From assembly GCA_963788185.1 (NCBI GenBank), contig CAWBGE010000022.1, positions 1 through 64,000 on the forward strand: DNA of 64,000 bases, written 5' to 3'. A program made the translations under genes and the position numbers. This DNA comes from CAIWHR01 sp963788185 (lineage in GTDB: Bacteria > Pseudomonadota > Gammaproteobacteria > Burkholderiales > Casimicrobiaceae). Positions 52,328 to 62,557 of this stretch are shown piece after piece. The notes below the pieces were generated by a model that was not told the DNA's origin, made no database searches, and saw only the letters and a program-made list of their open reading frames with translations. Numbering within the stretch: the first letter of the stretch is position 1; each line of letters starts with the position of its first letter.

Positions 52328-53103
52328 CCGAGACCGCCGTGCAAGCCGCGAAACCCGCCGACAGCGCAGCCGCCGTCAATCGCCACCTCAGGATCAGCGT
52401 CCTGCGCTACAACCCGCAGGACCCCGGCAGTGTTCCGCGGATGCAGACCTACGATCTCGAGGAAGCCGACGGGATGACGCTGTTCATTGCGCTGAACGAG
52501 ATCAAGGAAAAGCAGGACTCGTCGCTGCAATACGATTTCGTCTGCCGTGCCGGCATCTGCGGCAGCTGCGCCATGCTGATCAACGGCCGGCCGACGCTCG
52601 CCTGCCGGACGCTGACCAAGAACCTCGACGCCGAATTCACGCTCGCTCCGCTGCCGTTCTTCGAGCTGATCGGCGACCTGTCCGTCGATACCGGCAAGTG
52701 GATGCGCGGCATGAGCGAGCGGCTGGAGGGATGGCTGCACCCCAAGGAACCCGATCGCGACCTGACGCGGCTCGAAGAGCGCATGGAGCCCGAGCTCGCC
52801 GACCAGATCTACGAGCTCGATCGCTGCATCGAATGCGGTTGCTGCGTCGCAAGCTGCGGCACCGCGCGGATGCGCGAGGACTTCGTCGGCGCAGTCGGCC
52901 TGAACCGCGTGGCGCGCTTCAAGATCGATCCGCGCGACAAGCGCACCGACGAGGATTTCTACGAACTGATCGGCGACGACAATGGCGTCTTCGGCTGCAT
53001 GTCGCTGCTGGCCTGCCACGATGTCTGCCCGAAGGAGTTGCCGCTCTCCACGCAGATCGCCTTCATGCGCCGCAAGATGGTCAGCATCGGCTGGAAAAAA
53101 TAG
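52324..53103 (+). CDS. frdB: Fumarate reductase iron-sulfur subunit
   Basis: The 259-residue electron-transfer subunit. The N-terminal ferredoxin domain has the [2Fe-2S] site CRAGICGSCAMLINGRPTLAC. The C-terminal domain has CIECGCCVASC for [4Fe-4S] and CMSLLACHDVCPKELPL for the [3Fe-4S] cluster. The first about 20 residues are an Ala-rich extension. It overlaps the frdA stop by 4 bp and ends the frd operon. Confidence 0.95.
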   Translation: MTETAVQAAKPADSAAAVNRHLRISVLRYNPQDPGSVPRMQTYDLEEADGMTLFIALNEIKEKQDSSLQYDFVCRAGICGSCAMLINGRPTLACRTLTKNLDAEFTLAPLPFFELIGDLSVDTGKWMRGMSERLEGWLHPKEPDRDLTRLEERMEPELADQIYELDRCIECGCCVASCGTARMREDFVGAVGLNRVARFKIDPRDKRTDEDFYELIGDDNGVFGCMSLLACHDVCPKELPLSTQIAFMRRKMVSIGWKK

Positions 53104-53436
53104 TCGACGGGGCTTCGCCGCCGCACGCTGCCTGCGCCTTGTGACACAACGCTTCGGTCGTCCTGGCTGAAGCGGTCGCACTTTTCCGTATCGGCGGTTC
53201 CCGAGCCCGCGGCGCTGCCGGCCGCCCCCGGACCTGCGACGCAATGTCGCGGTTTGCCTTGCGAATCAGTCACCTGCGCGTCCGGCGCTTGCGTTGGGTC
53301 AACGCGCACAGCGGTCCGCTGGCGGACAATTCGGGCACTCCCTGGCGACGATAAGGCGGACGCATGCGACCGACACTCCGCGTGATCGACGGCGACGCCG
53401 ACGAACTCCTTTGACTGAAGAAAGAGAGGCTCCACC
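53104..53436. other. Intergenic region before the Dcu carrier
   Basis: These 333 bp contain no convincing gene. A degenerate FNR-like dyad TTGCGTTGGGTCAA lies at 53289-53302, one half matching and the other off by two bases. A GA-rich ribosome site (GAAAGAGAGG) lies just before the carrier start. No clear terminator follows frdB. Confidence 0.5.
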
Positions 53437-54777
53437 ATGATGATGACGATGCAGCTGCTGATCATTCTCGCGTGCCTGTTCTACGGCGCGCGGAAGGGCG
53501 GCGTGGCGCTCGGCCTGCTCGGCGGGATCGGCGTCGTGATCATGGTGTTCGCGTTCAATCTGCCGCCCGGCAAGCCGCCGGTGGACGTGATGCTGACGAT
53601 CGTCGCCGTGGTGGCCGCGTCGGCAACGCTGCAGGCTTCCGGTGGACTGGAAGTGCTGCTGCAGCTGGCAGAGAAGGTGCTGCGGCGCAATCCCCGGTAC
53701 GTGTCGATTCTGGCGCCCTTCACCACCTGCTTTCTGACCATGCTCTGCGGTACCGGGCACGTCGTGTACACGATGCTGCCGATCATCTACGACGTCGCGA
53801 TCAAGAACAACATTCGGCCCGAGCGCCCGATGGCCGGGTCGTCGATCGGCGCCCAGATGGGGATCATCGCGAGCCCGGTGTCGGTCGCGATCGTTTCGCT
53901 GGCCGCGTTCCTGGCCAAGGCGCCGGCAGGCGCTCCCGTGATCGATTTCATCACGCTGCTGTCGATCACCATTCCGTCGACATTGGCCGGCGTGCTGATG
54001 ATCGGGATCTTCAGCTGGTTCCGCGGCAAGGATCTTGACAAGGACGAGGACTTCCAGAAGCTGATCGCCGATCCGGAGAGCCGCAAGTATGTCTACGGCG
54101 AAACCACCACGCTGCTGGGCAAGAAATTGAGTTCCAGCCAGTGGACGGCGATGTGGATCTTCGTCGCCGCGATCGCGGTGGTGGCAGCCCTGGGCGCGTT
54201 CGAATTCCTGCGGCCGAAGGTCGGCGGCAAGCCGCTGTCGATGGTGCTGACGATCCAGATGTTCATGCTGATGGCCGGTGCGTTCATCATCATCTTCACC
54301 AAGACCAATCCGACGGCGATCGGCAAGAACGAAGTGTTTCGTGCCGGCATGATCGCCGTGGTGGCGGTGTTCGGCGTGGCGTGGATGGCCGACACGGTGT
54401 TCGAGGCCAATCTCCCCACCATCAAGGACGGGCTCGCCAACCTCGTGAAGACGCAGCCCTGGACGTACGCGGTCGCGCTGCTGGTCGTGTCCAAGCTCGT
54501 CAATTCGCAGGCGGCGGCGATCAGCGCAATGGTGCCCGTGGCGCTGTCGATCGGCGTGCCGCCCGGTTACGTGGTCGCGTTCGCGGCCGCGTGCTACGGC
54601 TACTACATCCTTCCGACCTACCCCAGCGATCTGGCGACCATCCAGTTCGACCGCTCGGGCACGACCCGGATCGGCAAGTACGTGATCAACCACAGCTTCA
54701 TCCTCCCGGGCCTCATCGGGGTGTTCACCTCCTGCGTCGCCGGTTATTTCCTCACCGCCGCACGCGGGTTGATCTAG
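53437..54777 (+). CDS. Anaerobic C4-dicarboxylate transporter (DcuA/DcuB family)
   Basis: A 446-residue inner-membrane carrier with about 11-12 helices that exchanges fumarate or malate for succinate under anaerobic conditions. ACLFYGARKGGVALGLLGGI is the family N-terminus; CGTGHVVYTMLPIIYDVAI and YILPTYPSDLATIQFD are Dcu signatures. The start is ATG 53437 with further in-frame ATGs directly after it. Its place after frdCAB indicates fumarate respiration with succinate export. Confidence 0.92.
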   Translation: MMMTMQLLIILACLFYGARKGGVALGLLGGIGVVIMVFAFNLPPGKPPVDVMLTIVAVVAASATLQASGGLEVLLQLAEKVLRRNPRYVSILAPFTTCFLTMLCGTGHVVYTMLPIIYDVAIKNNIRPERPMAGSSIGAQMGIIASPVSVAIVSLAAFLAKAPAGAPVIDFITLLSITIPSTLAGVLMIGIFSWFRGKDLDKDEDFQKLIADPESRKYVYGETTTLLGKKLSSSQWTAMWIFVAAIAVVAALGAFEFLRPKVGGKPLSMVLTIQMFMLMAGAFIIIFTKTNPTAIGKNEVFRAGMIAVVAVFGVAWMADTVFEANLPTIKDGLANLVKTQPWTYAVALLVVSKLVNSQAAAISAMVPVALSIGVPPGYVVAFAAACYGYYILPTYPSDLATIQFDRSGTTRIGKYVINHSFILPGLIGVFTSCVAGYFLTAARGLI

Positions 54778-54919
54778 CCCGTACCGCAGCGCGTTGGGTT
54801 GCCGGCGCCCCCGGGTGGGCACCAATGGCATGCTTTGCGCGGGATCAACGTTCGCGAAGGCCCGCGCGCGACAATGACCGGACCGAACACCGCGCTTCGC
54901 GGTGATGGCGGGGGTGTGC

Positions 54920-56452
54920 ATGGAACTCCAACAGCGCGTACGCAAAGCCGGGCTCATCATCGGGCCTGCTGCCGCCCTGATCCTCTACTGGGCACTCCCC
55001 GGCACCTACCTCGACGCTGCGGGCAAGGTCGTGGAACTCGCGCATCCGGCTCGCGCCACGGTGGCGATGATGGTGTGGATGGCCACCTGGTGGATGACCG
55101 AGGCGGTCGAGATCGAGGTGACGTCGCTGCTGCCCATCGCAGCGTTTCCGGTGCTGGGGGTGATGCCGCTGGGTGCCACGACCGCGAGCTATGGCGCCGA
55201 CGTCATTTATCTCTTCCTTGGCGGATTCGTGCTGGCGATGGCGATCCAGCGCTGGGGACTCGACCGGCGGATTGCGTTCCTCACGTTGCGCCTCGTCGGG
55301 GTGCGATCCTCCGCGATCGTTGCCGGGATCATGGGAGCAACGGCATTCCTCAGCATGTGGGTGTCGAACACGGCCACCGCCGCGATGATGGTACCGATCG
55401 TGCTGTCGGTGGTCGACCTGGCGCTTCTCCGCCGGACCGGAAAGACGCTCGTCGAGCACGGCGGCATCCCGCAGGAGGACGTCGACGTGCGCAACCTTGC
55501 GCTTTCGCTGCTGCTGGGCATTGCCTATGCCGCATCGATCGGCGGCCTGGGAACCATCATCGGCTCGCCGCCGAACGGCATCTTCGTTCGCTTCTACGAG
55601 CAGACCTACGGTGTCGAGGTTTCGTTCGCGAAGTGGATGCTGGTGGGAATGCCGACGATGCTCCTGTTCCTGCCGTTCGCCTGGTTCCTCAATACGCGGG
55701 TCCTGTTCCCTACGAAGCTGCGCGAGATCGAGGGCGGCCGGGCGTGGGTCCGCGACGAGAGCGCGAAGCTGGGACCGCCCAATCGCGGCGAGCGGGCCAC
55801 GCTGATCGTGTTCGGATTTGCCGTCTTCTTCTGGGTGTTCCGACCCATTCTTTCCGGCCTGTCGATCGCTGGCGTGGCGCCGTTCGCGAAATTCAGCGAT
55901 GCGGGAATCGCGGTGATGGCCGCGATCGCGCTGTTCCTGATCCCGGTCGATCGGGCCAAGGGCATTTGCGTGATCGACTGGGCGACCGCGGTGAAGCTGC
56001 CCTGGGGCGTCCTGATCCTGTTCGGCGGCGGTCTCGCGCTGGCGGCGGCGACCGAAGTCAACGGTGTGGCGCAGTTCATCGGCAGTCTCGCGCGCGGTTT
56101 TTCCGGTTGGCCGGTGGCCGCGGTCGTGGTGGTGGTGATCGCGCTGATGGTGTTCATGTCCGAACTCACGTCCAACACCGCGCAGGTGGCGACGATGCTG
56201 CCCATCCTGGCGGCGCTGGCGCCCGTGCTGGACGTTCCGCCGGCGCTGCTGCTGCTGCCTGCGACGATCGCCGCCAGCTGCGCGTTCATGATGCCGGTGG
56301 GGACGCCGCCCAACGCCATCGTCTTCGGCACCGGACTCGTGCGCATGCCACAGATGATCAAGGCCGGGTTCTGGCTCAATGTTTCCGGCATTCTGCTGAT
56401 CTCCGCGATCACGTATCTGGTCATCGCGCCGTTGCTGCTGGCCGGCCGCTGA
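54920..56452 (+). CDS. DASS/SLC13-family di- or tricarboxylate:cation symporter
   Basis: A 510-residue membrane transporter of the divalent-anion:sodium symporter family. The paired SNT substrate/sodium motifs are visible as WVSNTATAAMMVP and ELTSNTAQVATMLP, and TEAVEIEVTSLLPI is the N-terminal signature. ATG 54920 is preferred after a G-rich ribosome site; GTG 54902 and ATG 54905 are alternatives. It may use the sodium gradient made by Na+-NQR to import malate or related acids, complementing the Dcu exchanger. Confidence 0.9.
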   Translation: MELQQRVRKAGLIIGPAAALILYWALPGTYLDAAGKVVELAHPARATVAMMVWMATWWMTEAVEIEVTSLLPIAAFPVLGVMPLGATTASYGADVIYLFLGGFVLAMAIQRWGLDRRIAFLTLRLVGVRSSAIVAGIMGATAFLSMWVSNTATAAMMVPIVLSVVDLALLRRTGKTLVEHGGIPQEDVDVRNLALSLLLGIAYAASIGGLGTIIGSPPNGIFVRFYEQTYGVEVSFAKWMLVGMPTMLLFLPFAWFLNTRVLFPTKLREIEGGRAWVRDESAKLGPPNRGERATLIVFGFAVFFWVFRPILSGLSIAGVAPFAKFSDAGIAVMAAIALFLIPVDRAKGICVIDWATAVKLPWGVLILFGGGLALAAATEVNGVAQFIGSLARGFSGWPVAAVVVVVIALMVFMSELTSNTAQVATMLPILAALAPVLDVPPALLLLPATIAASCAFMMPVGTPPNAIVFGTGLVRMPQMIKAGFWLNVSGILLISAITYLVIAPLLLAGR

Positions 56453-56626
56453 CCGCAGACGGCGGGGCCCGGAAAAGTCCCGGGGCCTCCCGGCGGAAAA
56501 GCACGGGTCGTGGCGCGGATATCCTCGGCGCCCTGAAGGTATCGCGGCGGCGCGGTTAGAATTGGGCCGGTGCTTGCGACAGATGCGCGGGCAAATTCAC
56601 AAACCCGAGAACGAGGAAACCCTGCG

Positions 56627-58027
<1,401 letters not shown>

Positions 58028-58030
58028 TCA

Positions 58031-58057
58031 CGTCGCGTGGTTGACTTTGGCGCGACG
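58031..58057. terminator. Weak hairpin between convergent asnS and the periplasmic gene
   Basis: CGTCGCG and CGCGACG can form a 7-bp stem with a 13-nt loop directly after asnS. There is no T run, so termination by this stem alone is doubtful. Confidence 0.3.
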
Positions 58058-58058
58058 A

Positions 58059-58457
58059 TCAGCCGAAGCGTCCGCGCGCCTGCATCCGTTCGCAGGCATT
58101 GCCGCGCGGTTCGGGCAGCGTGATGCCTTGCTCCGCCGCACGCCTTGCCATCTCTGCACGGTGATCCGCGAGATAGGCGTTGCACTCGGCGACGTTCTTC
58201 AGGCTCATCATTTGGTTGCGATGCGCCGTGCGCTCTTCGGGGGTCATCAGGTTGAGACCGGCACCGTGTCCGCGGCCGCCCCCGCCGCCCATGCCCATTC
58301 CCGGCCCCATCCCGCCCTGGCAATTGGTGCCGGTGCCGGCAGTGCAACCGGTTCCGGCGCCCGGACCCGCGCCCGGTCCGTAGCCGGGTCCGGCGAGTGC
58401 GATCGTTGCGGCCAGGGCGGCGGTGGCGACGCTCAGTGTAAGTGCGAACTTTTTCAT
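58059..58457 (-). CDS. Glycine-rich small periplasmic protein
   Basis: A 132-residue exported protein. The signal peptide (MKKFALTLSVATAALAATIALA) is followed by a Gly/Pro-rich stretch with two cysteines. A helical part with LMTPEERTAHRNQMMSL and ECNAYLADHRAEMARRA recalls Spy/CpxP-like periplasmic proteins. Histidines and methionines could bind metal. An FNR-type box lies about 170 bp upstream. Function is unknown. Confidence 0.75.
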   Translation of the reverse strand: MKKFALTLSVATAALAATIALAGPGYGPGAGPGAGTGCTAGTGTNCQGGMGPGMGMGGGGGRGHGAGLNLMTPEERTAHRNQMMSLKNVAECNAYLADHRAEMARRAAEQGITLPEPRGNACERMQARGRFG

Positions 58458-58626
58458 TTTTGTCTCCGTGATGGTTTCGAATCGAGCCCGGCAATCGACG
58501 CGCGATTCGCGAATCGCACCGGACGAACCGTTTTTTTGCGGTTCTGGGCATTTGAACTCAAGCGCGGGTGTTTGGTTTGCTCCTGAAACGAACCGTTACA
58601 CGTCGGCCCCGCGAACCGCATTTCTC

Positions 58627-58640
58627 TTGATCGACGTCAA
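58627..58640. promoter_or_regulatory. FNR/ANR-type box upstream of the periplasmic protein gene
   Basis: TTGATCGACGTCAA fits TTGAT-N4-GTCAA. On the minus strand TGTAAC (58595-58600) is a possible -10 box, which would place the dyad near -45. Confidence 0.55.
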
Positions 58641-58678
58641 AGGCGCGGGCACGCAGGTGTCGCAACGCCGGGTCGCGA

Positions 58679-58882
58679 CTATCGGTGATCGAGCGGCCAG
58701 CGCGACGCGGTCGGGGCAGCATCGTGCCGCGCTTCCCAGGCTTCGATGAGGTTGACGAGTTCGTCGAAGCGGAATCCGGCCGGGGTGTCGGGTTCGGTGC
58801 TGAGCAGGCAGTCGAGTTCGTCGAGTGCGGCGAGGTACGCCGCTTCGGTTTTCAGTTCGCGGAGGTCGAGGGCGTAGGCCAT
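58679..58882 (-). CDS. Truncated HigA-type antitoxin-like protein (N-terminal part only)
   Basis: A 67-residue protein resembling the N-terminal half of HigA-type (COG5499) regulators: ELKTEAAYLAALDELDCLL, then RFDELVNLIEAWEARHD. The helix-turn-helix that normally follows is missing; the frame ends after ASRWPLDHR. No toxin gene is adjacent. It may be a broken antitoxin or a stand-alone small protein. ATG 58882 is the first start giving protein-like sequence. Confidence 0.55.
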   Translation of the reverse strand: MAYALDLRELKTEAAYLAALDELDCLLSTEPDTPAGFRFDELVNLIEAWEARHDAAPTASRWPLDHR

Positions 58883-59064
58883 GGAAGTCCTTTCCGGCAT
58901 GCGCCGTGCCCTCGAAGGCGCAGGACTGGAGCTGCAGCTGCGCGGCGGCGCGCCTGGCACGGCTTCGCGAGCGCACCGCTGCCGGCGATATTCGGCGCGC
59001 CCGACACGGCGCGCCATCGGCAGGATGGACGACGTCGCGCGCAGCGGCGGTGCGACTCGCTACG

Positions 59065-59358
59065 TCACAGCGCGAAGCCGGCGGGCAGCAGCGCCTGCGA
59101 CTCCGGGTGCCGCTGCATGTAGGTGCGCACGTACGAGCACCAGGGCTCGACCTTGTAGCCCTGCGCCTGCGCGTGCGCGAAGGCGGCGGCAACCAGTTGC
59201 GCCGCGATGCCGCGACCGCCGAGGGCGCCGGGCACCAGCGTGTGCGTCATGCGCATCACGCCGTCGACCAGTTGATAGTCAGCGTGGCAGTCGAGGCCGT
59301 CGACCGTGGATTCGAAACGGCTTGCTGCAGCGTTGTGCGTGATCTCGATCGGGGTCAT
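59065..59358 (-). CDS. Small GNAT-like N-acetyltransferase (YjdJ type)
   Basis: A 97-residue mini-GNAT protein of the Acetyltransf_CG type. ADYQLVDGVMRMTHTLVPGALGGRGIAAQLV contains the acetyl-CoA loop, and VEPWCSYVRTYMQRHPE is the family's C-terminal signature. It would acetylate an unknown small substrate in the cytoplasm. It is followed on the same strand by the HigA-like fragment. Confidence 0.88.
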   Translation of the reverse strand: MTPIEITHNAAASRFESTVDGLDCHADYQLVDGVMRMTHTLVPGALGGRGIAAQLVAAAFAHAQAQGYKVEPWCSYVRTYMQRHPESQALLPAGFAL

Positions 59359-59387
59359 TCGCGGATCCTCCAGGTTTGCGTGGGCGT

Positions 59388-59786
59388 TCAGGGCAGCTGG
59401 ATCTTGCCGCCGCCGCCGAGTGCGCCCAGGCCGCCGGCGCCCGCCTGCGGGATGACGATCGACGATGATTGCTGGCGGCGCAGTTCCTGCAGCTCGCGCA
59501 TCGTCTTTTCAACGCCTTCCTTGGCGGCCGCCGCGTAGCCGGCGATGGCTGCGGCGAGATCCCCGGCGTCGATTTCAAAGCCGATCGGGACCGGTCCCAT
59601 GTTGGTCATGATCTGCACCTCGCCCGAGTAGATCGTGGCGCGGGATGTGTCGGCGGCCCCGGCCGGCGTGACCGGAATCAGCACGCGCAGCGTGCCCACC
59701 TTGCGATCGGTGTAGATTTCCTCGCGATAGAGGGCGTTGGCGTCGAGCGACGCTTCGCCGTCGCGGCGGGTGGTTTCCTGTGCCAT
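59388..59786 (-). CDS. Hypothetical protein
   Basis: A 132-residue protein with no signal peptide. A beta-rich middle (KVGTLRVLIPVTPAGAADTS and IYSGEVQIMTNMGPVPIGFE) is followed by a helix (AAAKEGVEKTMRELQELRRQ) and a Gly-rich tail. The codon pattern and intact frame support a real gene. I do not recognise the family. Confidence 0.75.
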   Translation of the reverse strand: MAQETTRRDGEASLDANALYREEIYTDRKVGTLRVLIPVTPAGAADTSRATIYSGEVQIMTNMGPVPIGFEIDAGDLAAAIAGYAAAAKEGVEKTMRELQELRRQQSSSIVIPQAGAGGLGALGGGGKIQLP

Positions 59787-59855
59787 GGCAGATCCTTGAA
59801 GAGCGTTGATGGAAAGCCCGCTATTCTAGATCAGCAGCGCGCAGCCGGGCCGAGG

Positions 59856-60644
59856 TCAGTGGAACAGGTACGCATCCATCGCCAGCGCGCCGGCCTCGTT
59901 GCCACGGAAGAAGCGCTCGGCGCGCGGCGAATCACCCGCCGCGCCCCACGCCACCGGCAACGGCACGAAGTGCTCTTCGGTCGGATGCGCGCGAGCGGCC
60001 TCCGGTGCCGTCGCGCGGTAATCGACGAGGGCATCGACATCGTGCGCGCCCAGGCGCTTCTCGATCCAGTCGGCGAACGCGTTAACGTACGGCAACGGGT
60101 GGCCGCCGCGCGTCGCCTGCATCCAGTCGCGCAAGTTGTGGGTGATGTGCCCCGACCCGATGACGAGGACGCCGTCGTCGGCCAGCGGACGCAGTGCGGC
60201 GCCCAGGTGCCAATGGTGCGCAACGCCGCGCTGAGGCTGCACCGAAAGCTGCACGACCGGGACGTCGACGTCCGGATACATCCAGCGCAGGGGCACCCAC
60301 GCGCCATGGTCGATACCACGGCAGCCGTCGATGCCGGCAGTGTGGCCCGAAGCCTTCAGCAGCGCCGCCGTCTGCTGCGCAAGCCCGGGTGCGCCCGGCG
60401 CGTCGTAACGAATCGCGTATAGCTCGGGGGGGAAGCCTCCGAAGTCATGGATCGTCTGCAGCCGCTGCGCACCGGTCAGCATCGGCAACGACGTTTCCCA
60501 GTGCGCCGACACCATCAGCACCGCACGGGGCCGGGGCAGGTCGCGGGCGAGCTGGGCCCACGCCTGCGCGGCATCACTGCCGGCAAGTGCGTGCATCGGC
60601 GAGCCGTGAGAGACGAATACGGTAGGCAGGCGGTTCATGGCCAT
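59856..60644 (-). CDS. ygiD: Extradiol ring-cleavage dioxygenase, 4,5-DOPA dioxygenase type
   Basis: A 262-residue class III extradiol dioxygenase-like protein of the LigB/YgiD type. Metal and active-site histidines are in FVSHGSPMHAL, VSAHWE, IDHGAWVPL and SGHITHNLR. HPTEEHFVPLPVAWGAA is the typical C-terminal region. It opens catechol rings such as L-DOPA in vitro; the natural substrate is unclear. It precedes the hypothetical gene and follows DoxX on the same strand. Confidence 0.9.
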   Translation of the reverse strand: MAMNRLPTVFVSHGSPMHALAGSDAAQAWAQLARDLPRPRAVLMVSAHWETSLPMLTGAQRLQTIHDFGGFPPELYAIRYDAPGAPGLAQQTAALLKASGHTAGIDGCRGIDHGAWVPLRWMYPDVDVPVVQLSVQPQRGVAHHWHLGAALRPLADDGVLVIGSGHITHNLRDWMQATRGGHPLPYVNAFADWIEKRLGAHDVDALVDYRATAPEAARAHPTEEHFVPLPVAWGAAGDSPRAERFFRGNEAGALAMDAYLFH

Positions 60645-60661
60645 GGCGCGGCATTCAAGGA

Positions 60662-61081
60662 TCAGGCGGTGCGCAGCGCGCGGGCGGGTGTCGCGGGGCG
60701 CAGCGCATAGGCGCCTTCGCCGAGCAGCGCCTGCACGATCAGCGTCACCGTCCAGAACGCCGGGTATTCCCAGCCGCCGCCCTTGGCCGAAAACAGCCAG
60801 CCGTTGCCGAGATGGACGTAGGTCGCGCCGAGCAGGATCGGAACGAGCGCCAGTGCCACGATGCGAACGTGCACGCCCAGGATCAGCAGCACACCGCCGA
60901 CGAGTTCGGCAGCGAAGGTCACATAACCCAGGAAACCGGGCAGGCCGAGCGACCCGAAGAACTGCGCGGTTCCGGGCAGCGTGAACACGAAAAACTTGAG
61001 CAGCGCGTGGGCAACGAACATCGTGCCCAGCGACAGGCGCAGAATCAGCGCCGCGGCGGCGACGTTACGGGAATCGGTCAT
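60662..61081 (-). CDS. DoxX-family membrane protein
   Basis: A 139-residue four-helix inner-membrane protein of the DoxX family. LILRLSLGTMFVAHALLKFF, FLGYVTFAAELVGGVLLILGV and ALVPILLGATYVHLGNGWLF are typical. It is divergent from a LysR regulator and followed closely by the dioxygenase-like gene, so the LysR protein may control both. Confidence 0.9.
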   Translation of the reverse strand: MTDSRNVAAAALILRLSLGTMFVAHALLKFFVFTLPGTAQFFGSLGLPGFLGYVTFAAELVGGVLLILGVHVRIVALALVPILLGATYVHLGNGWLFSAKGGGWEYPAFWTVTLIVQALLGEGAYALRPATPARALRTA

Positions 61082-61198
61082 CTTCAGTCTCCATCGGTTC
61101 GAAAGCGCGAAAGCCGCGCGACGGAGTGAATGATGAGACTTGATTCAATCGGGATAAATAAGATACATTGAAATATATTGTGCCGATTTATGGGATAA

Positions 61199-62116
61199 AT
61201 GGATCGATTTCAGGCGATGACGGTGTTCGCGCGGGTCGTCGAGCAGGGGAGTTTCGCCCGCGCCGCCGACAAGCTCGACATGTCGACGTCGGCGGTGTCG
61301 CGCCACGTCGCCGAACTCGAAGCGCATCTCGACACCCGCCTGCTCAACCGGACCACGCGCCGCCTTTCCCTCACCGAAAGCGGACAGGCGTTCTTCGAGC
61401 GATGCGTGCAGTTGCTTGCCGACCTCGACGAGGCCGAAGAGACCGTCACGGCGACGACGATGGTGCCGCGCGGCACGCTGCGGCTGACCTCGTCGATCAC
61501 CTTCGGCGTCCGGCATCTGGCACCCGCGATCGCCGAGTTCGCGACGAAGCAGCCGCAGCTGGGGTTCGACATCGAGCTCTCCGATCGCGCAGTGGACATC
61601 GTCGACGAAGGGCTGGACCTCGCGGTTCGCATTGGCGGCATCGGTAGCCAGGCGCTGATCGCGCGCAGGATCGCGACCACGCGAATGGTGCTATGCGCCG
61701 CACCTTCGTATGTCGAGCGGCGCGGAAGGCCGACCGTGCCCGAGGATCTCGCGCAGCACGAATGCCTGACCTACGAATACCTCGCCGCCGGCAACCTGTG
61801 GCGTTTTCGCGATCGCCAGGGCGCGGAGCACGGCGTCAGGATCGGCGGCCGCCTGCATGCGAACAACGGCCGCGTGCTGACCGCGCTGGCCGTCGACGGC
61901 GCAGGCGTGCTGCTGGAACCGGATTTCATCGTTGCTCCGGAGATTCGCGCCGGGCGCCTGGTGCGGCTGCTGCCCGATCACACGCCGCCGTCATCGGACA
62001 TCTACGCCGCGTATCCGAGCCGCCGGCATCTCTCCGCAAAGGTGCGCGCGTTCGTCGACTTCCTGACGGTGCGCTTCGCCGGGCGGCCGCCGTGGGCCCT
62101 CGATCCGGACCGCTGA
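61199..62116 (+). CDS. LysR-family transcriptional regulator
   Basis: A 305-residue LysR protein. The N-terminal winged helix is clear (MDRFQAMTVFARVVEQGSFA, then ADKLDMSTSAVSRHVAELE). The effector domain (about 90-295) is of the CrgA/AaeR-like type with GVRHLAPAIAEFA and DLAVRIGGI. It is divergent from doxX across a 117-bp AT-rich gap, the usual place for its operator. The effector is unknown. Confidence 0.93.
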   Translation: MDRFQAMTVFARVVEQGSFARAADKLDMSTSAVSRHVAELEAHLDTRLLNRTTRRLSLTESGQAFFERCVQLLADLDEAEETVTATTMVPRGTLRLTSSITFGVRHLAPAIAEFATKQPQLGFDIELSDRAVDIVDEGLDLAVRIGGIGSQALIARRIATTRMVLCAAPSYVERRGRPTVPEDLAQHECLTYEYLAAGNLWRFRDRQGAEHGVRIGGRLHANNGRVLTALAVDGAGVLLEPDFIVAPEIRAGRLVRLLPDHTPPSSDIYAAYPSRRHLSAKVRAFVDFLTVRFAGRPPWALDPDR

Positions 62117-62273
62117 CGGACGACGACGCTGCGATGCCCGTGACATGAGCTTTCCGGGACAATTTGCCGCACGATATCAAGCGATCGCAGGGCAACGCGG
62201 GGTGGTATGCTGAACCTCGCGCGGAAGAGTCGCGACAGTTTGTGGTCCACAGCCCGCGCGAGGAGGAGAGCCG

Positions 62274-62507
62274 ATGAACACTCCACACAGCCCCATCGTC
62301 GAATTGCAGCTGGCGGCGTTCGAGATGTCGACGCTTGCCTTCACCCGTTCCGCGCAATTCTGGGCGCGGCTGGCCGAGGCGCAGATGCACATGCTGGACG
62401 CCCATCCCGATGAGCGCCGGACCCACGTCGAAATCGCCCACGGCGCGTCTTTCGGGGATCACTACGGCAAGCGCCTGCACGACATCGATCCCGAGCACGA
62501 CGTCTGA
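62274..62507 (+). CDS. Small hypothetical protein (77 aa)
   Basis: A 77-residue acidic, histidine-rich protein. AGGAGGAGAG just before ATG 62274 is a very strong ribosome site, which supports it as a gene. The predicted helix LQLAAFEMSTLAFTRSAQFW loosely recalls phasin-type helices. No family is recognised with confidence. Confidence 0.7.
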   Translation: MNTPHSPIVELQLAAFEMSTLAFTRSAQFWARLAEAQMHMLDAHPDERRTHVEIAHGASFGDHYGKRLHDIDPEHDV

Positions 62508-62513
62508 ACTTCC

Positions 62514-62557
62514 GACCTGTGGGAGCGGCTTCAGCCGCGAAAGGCGTTCTCAGGTCG
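62514..62557. repeat. REP-like palindromic unit
   Basis: CGACCTG ... CAGGTCG arms enclose TGGGAGCGGCTTCAGCCGCG, which itself forms a stem (GCGGCT-TC-AGCCGC). This core resembles the GGAGCGGCTTCAGCCGCGA repeats scattered in many gamma- and betaproteobacterial genomes. It lies between convergent genes. Confidence 0.7.

Noticed and set aside
50330..53103. Succinate dehydrogenase instead of fumarate reductase
   Set aside because: Gene order C-A-B, the single large diheme anchor and the neighbouring Dcu carrier favour fumarate reductase, though reversible activity is possible.
53289..53302. TTGCGTTGGGTCAA as an FNR box for the Dcu carrier
   Set aside because: One half-site deviates at two positions; too weak to list as a regulatory site by itself.
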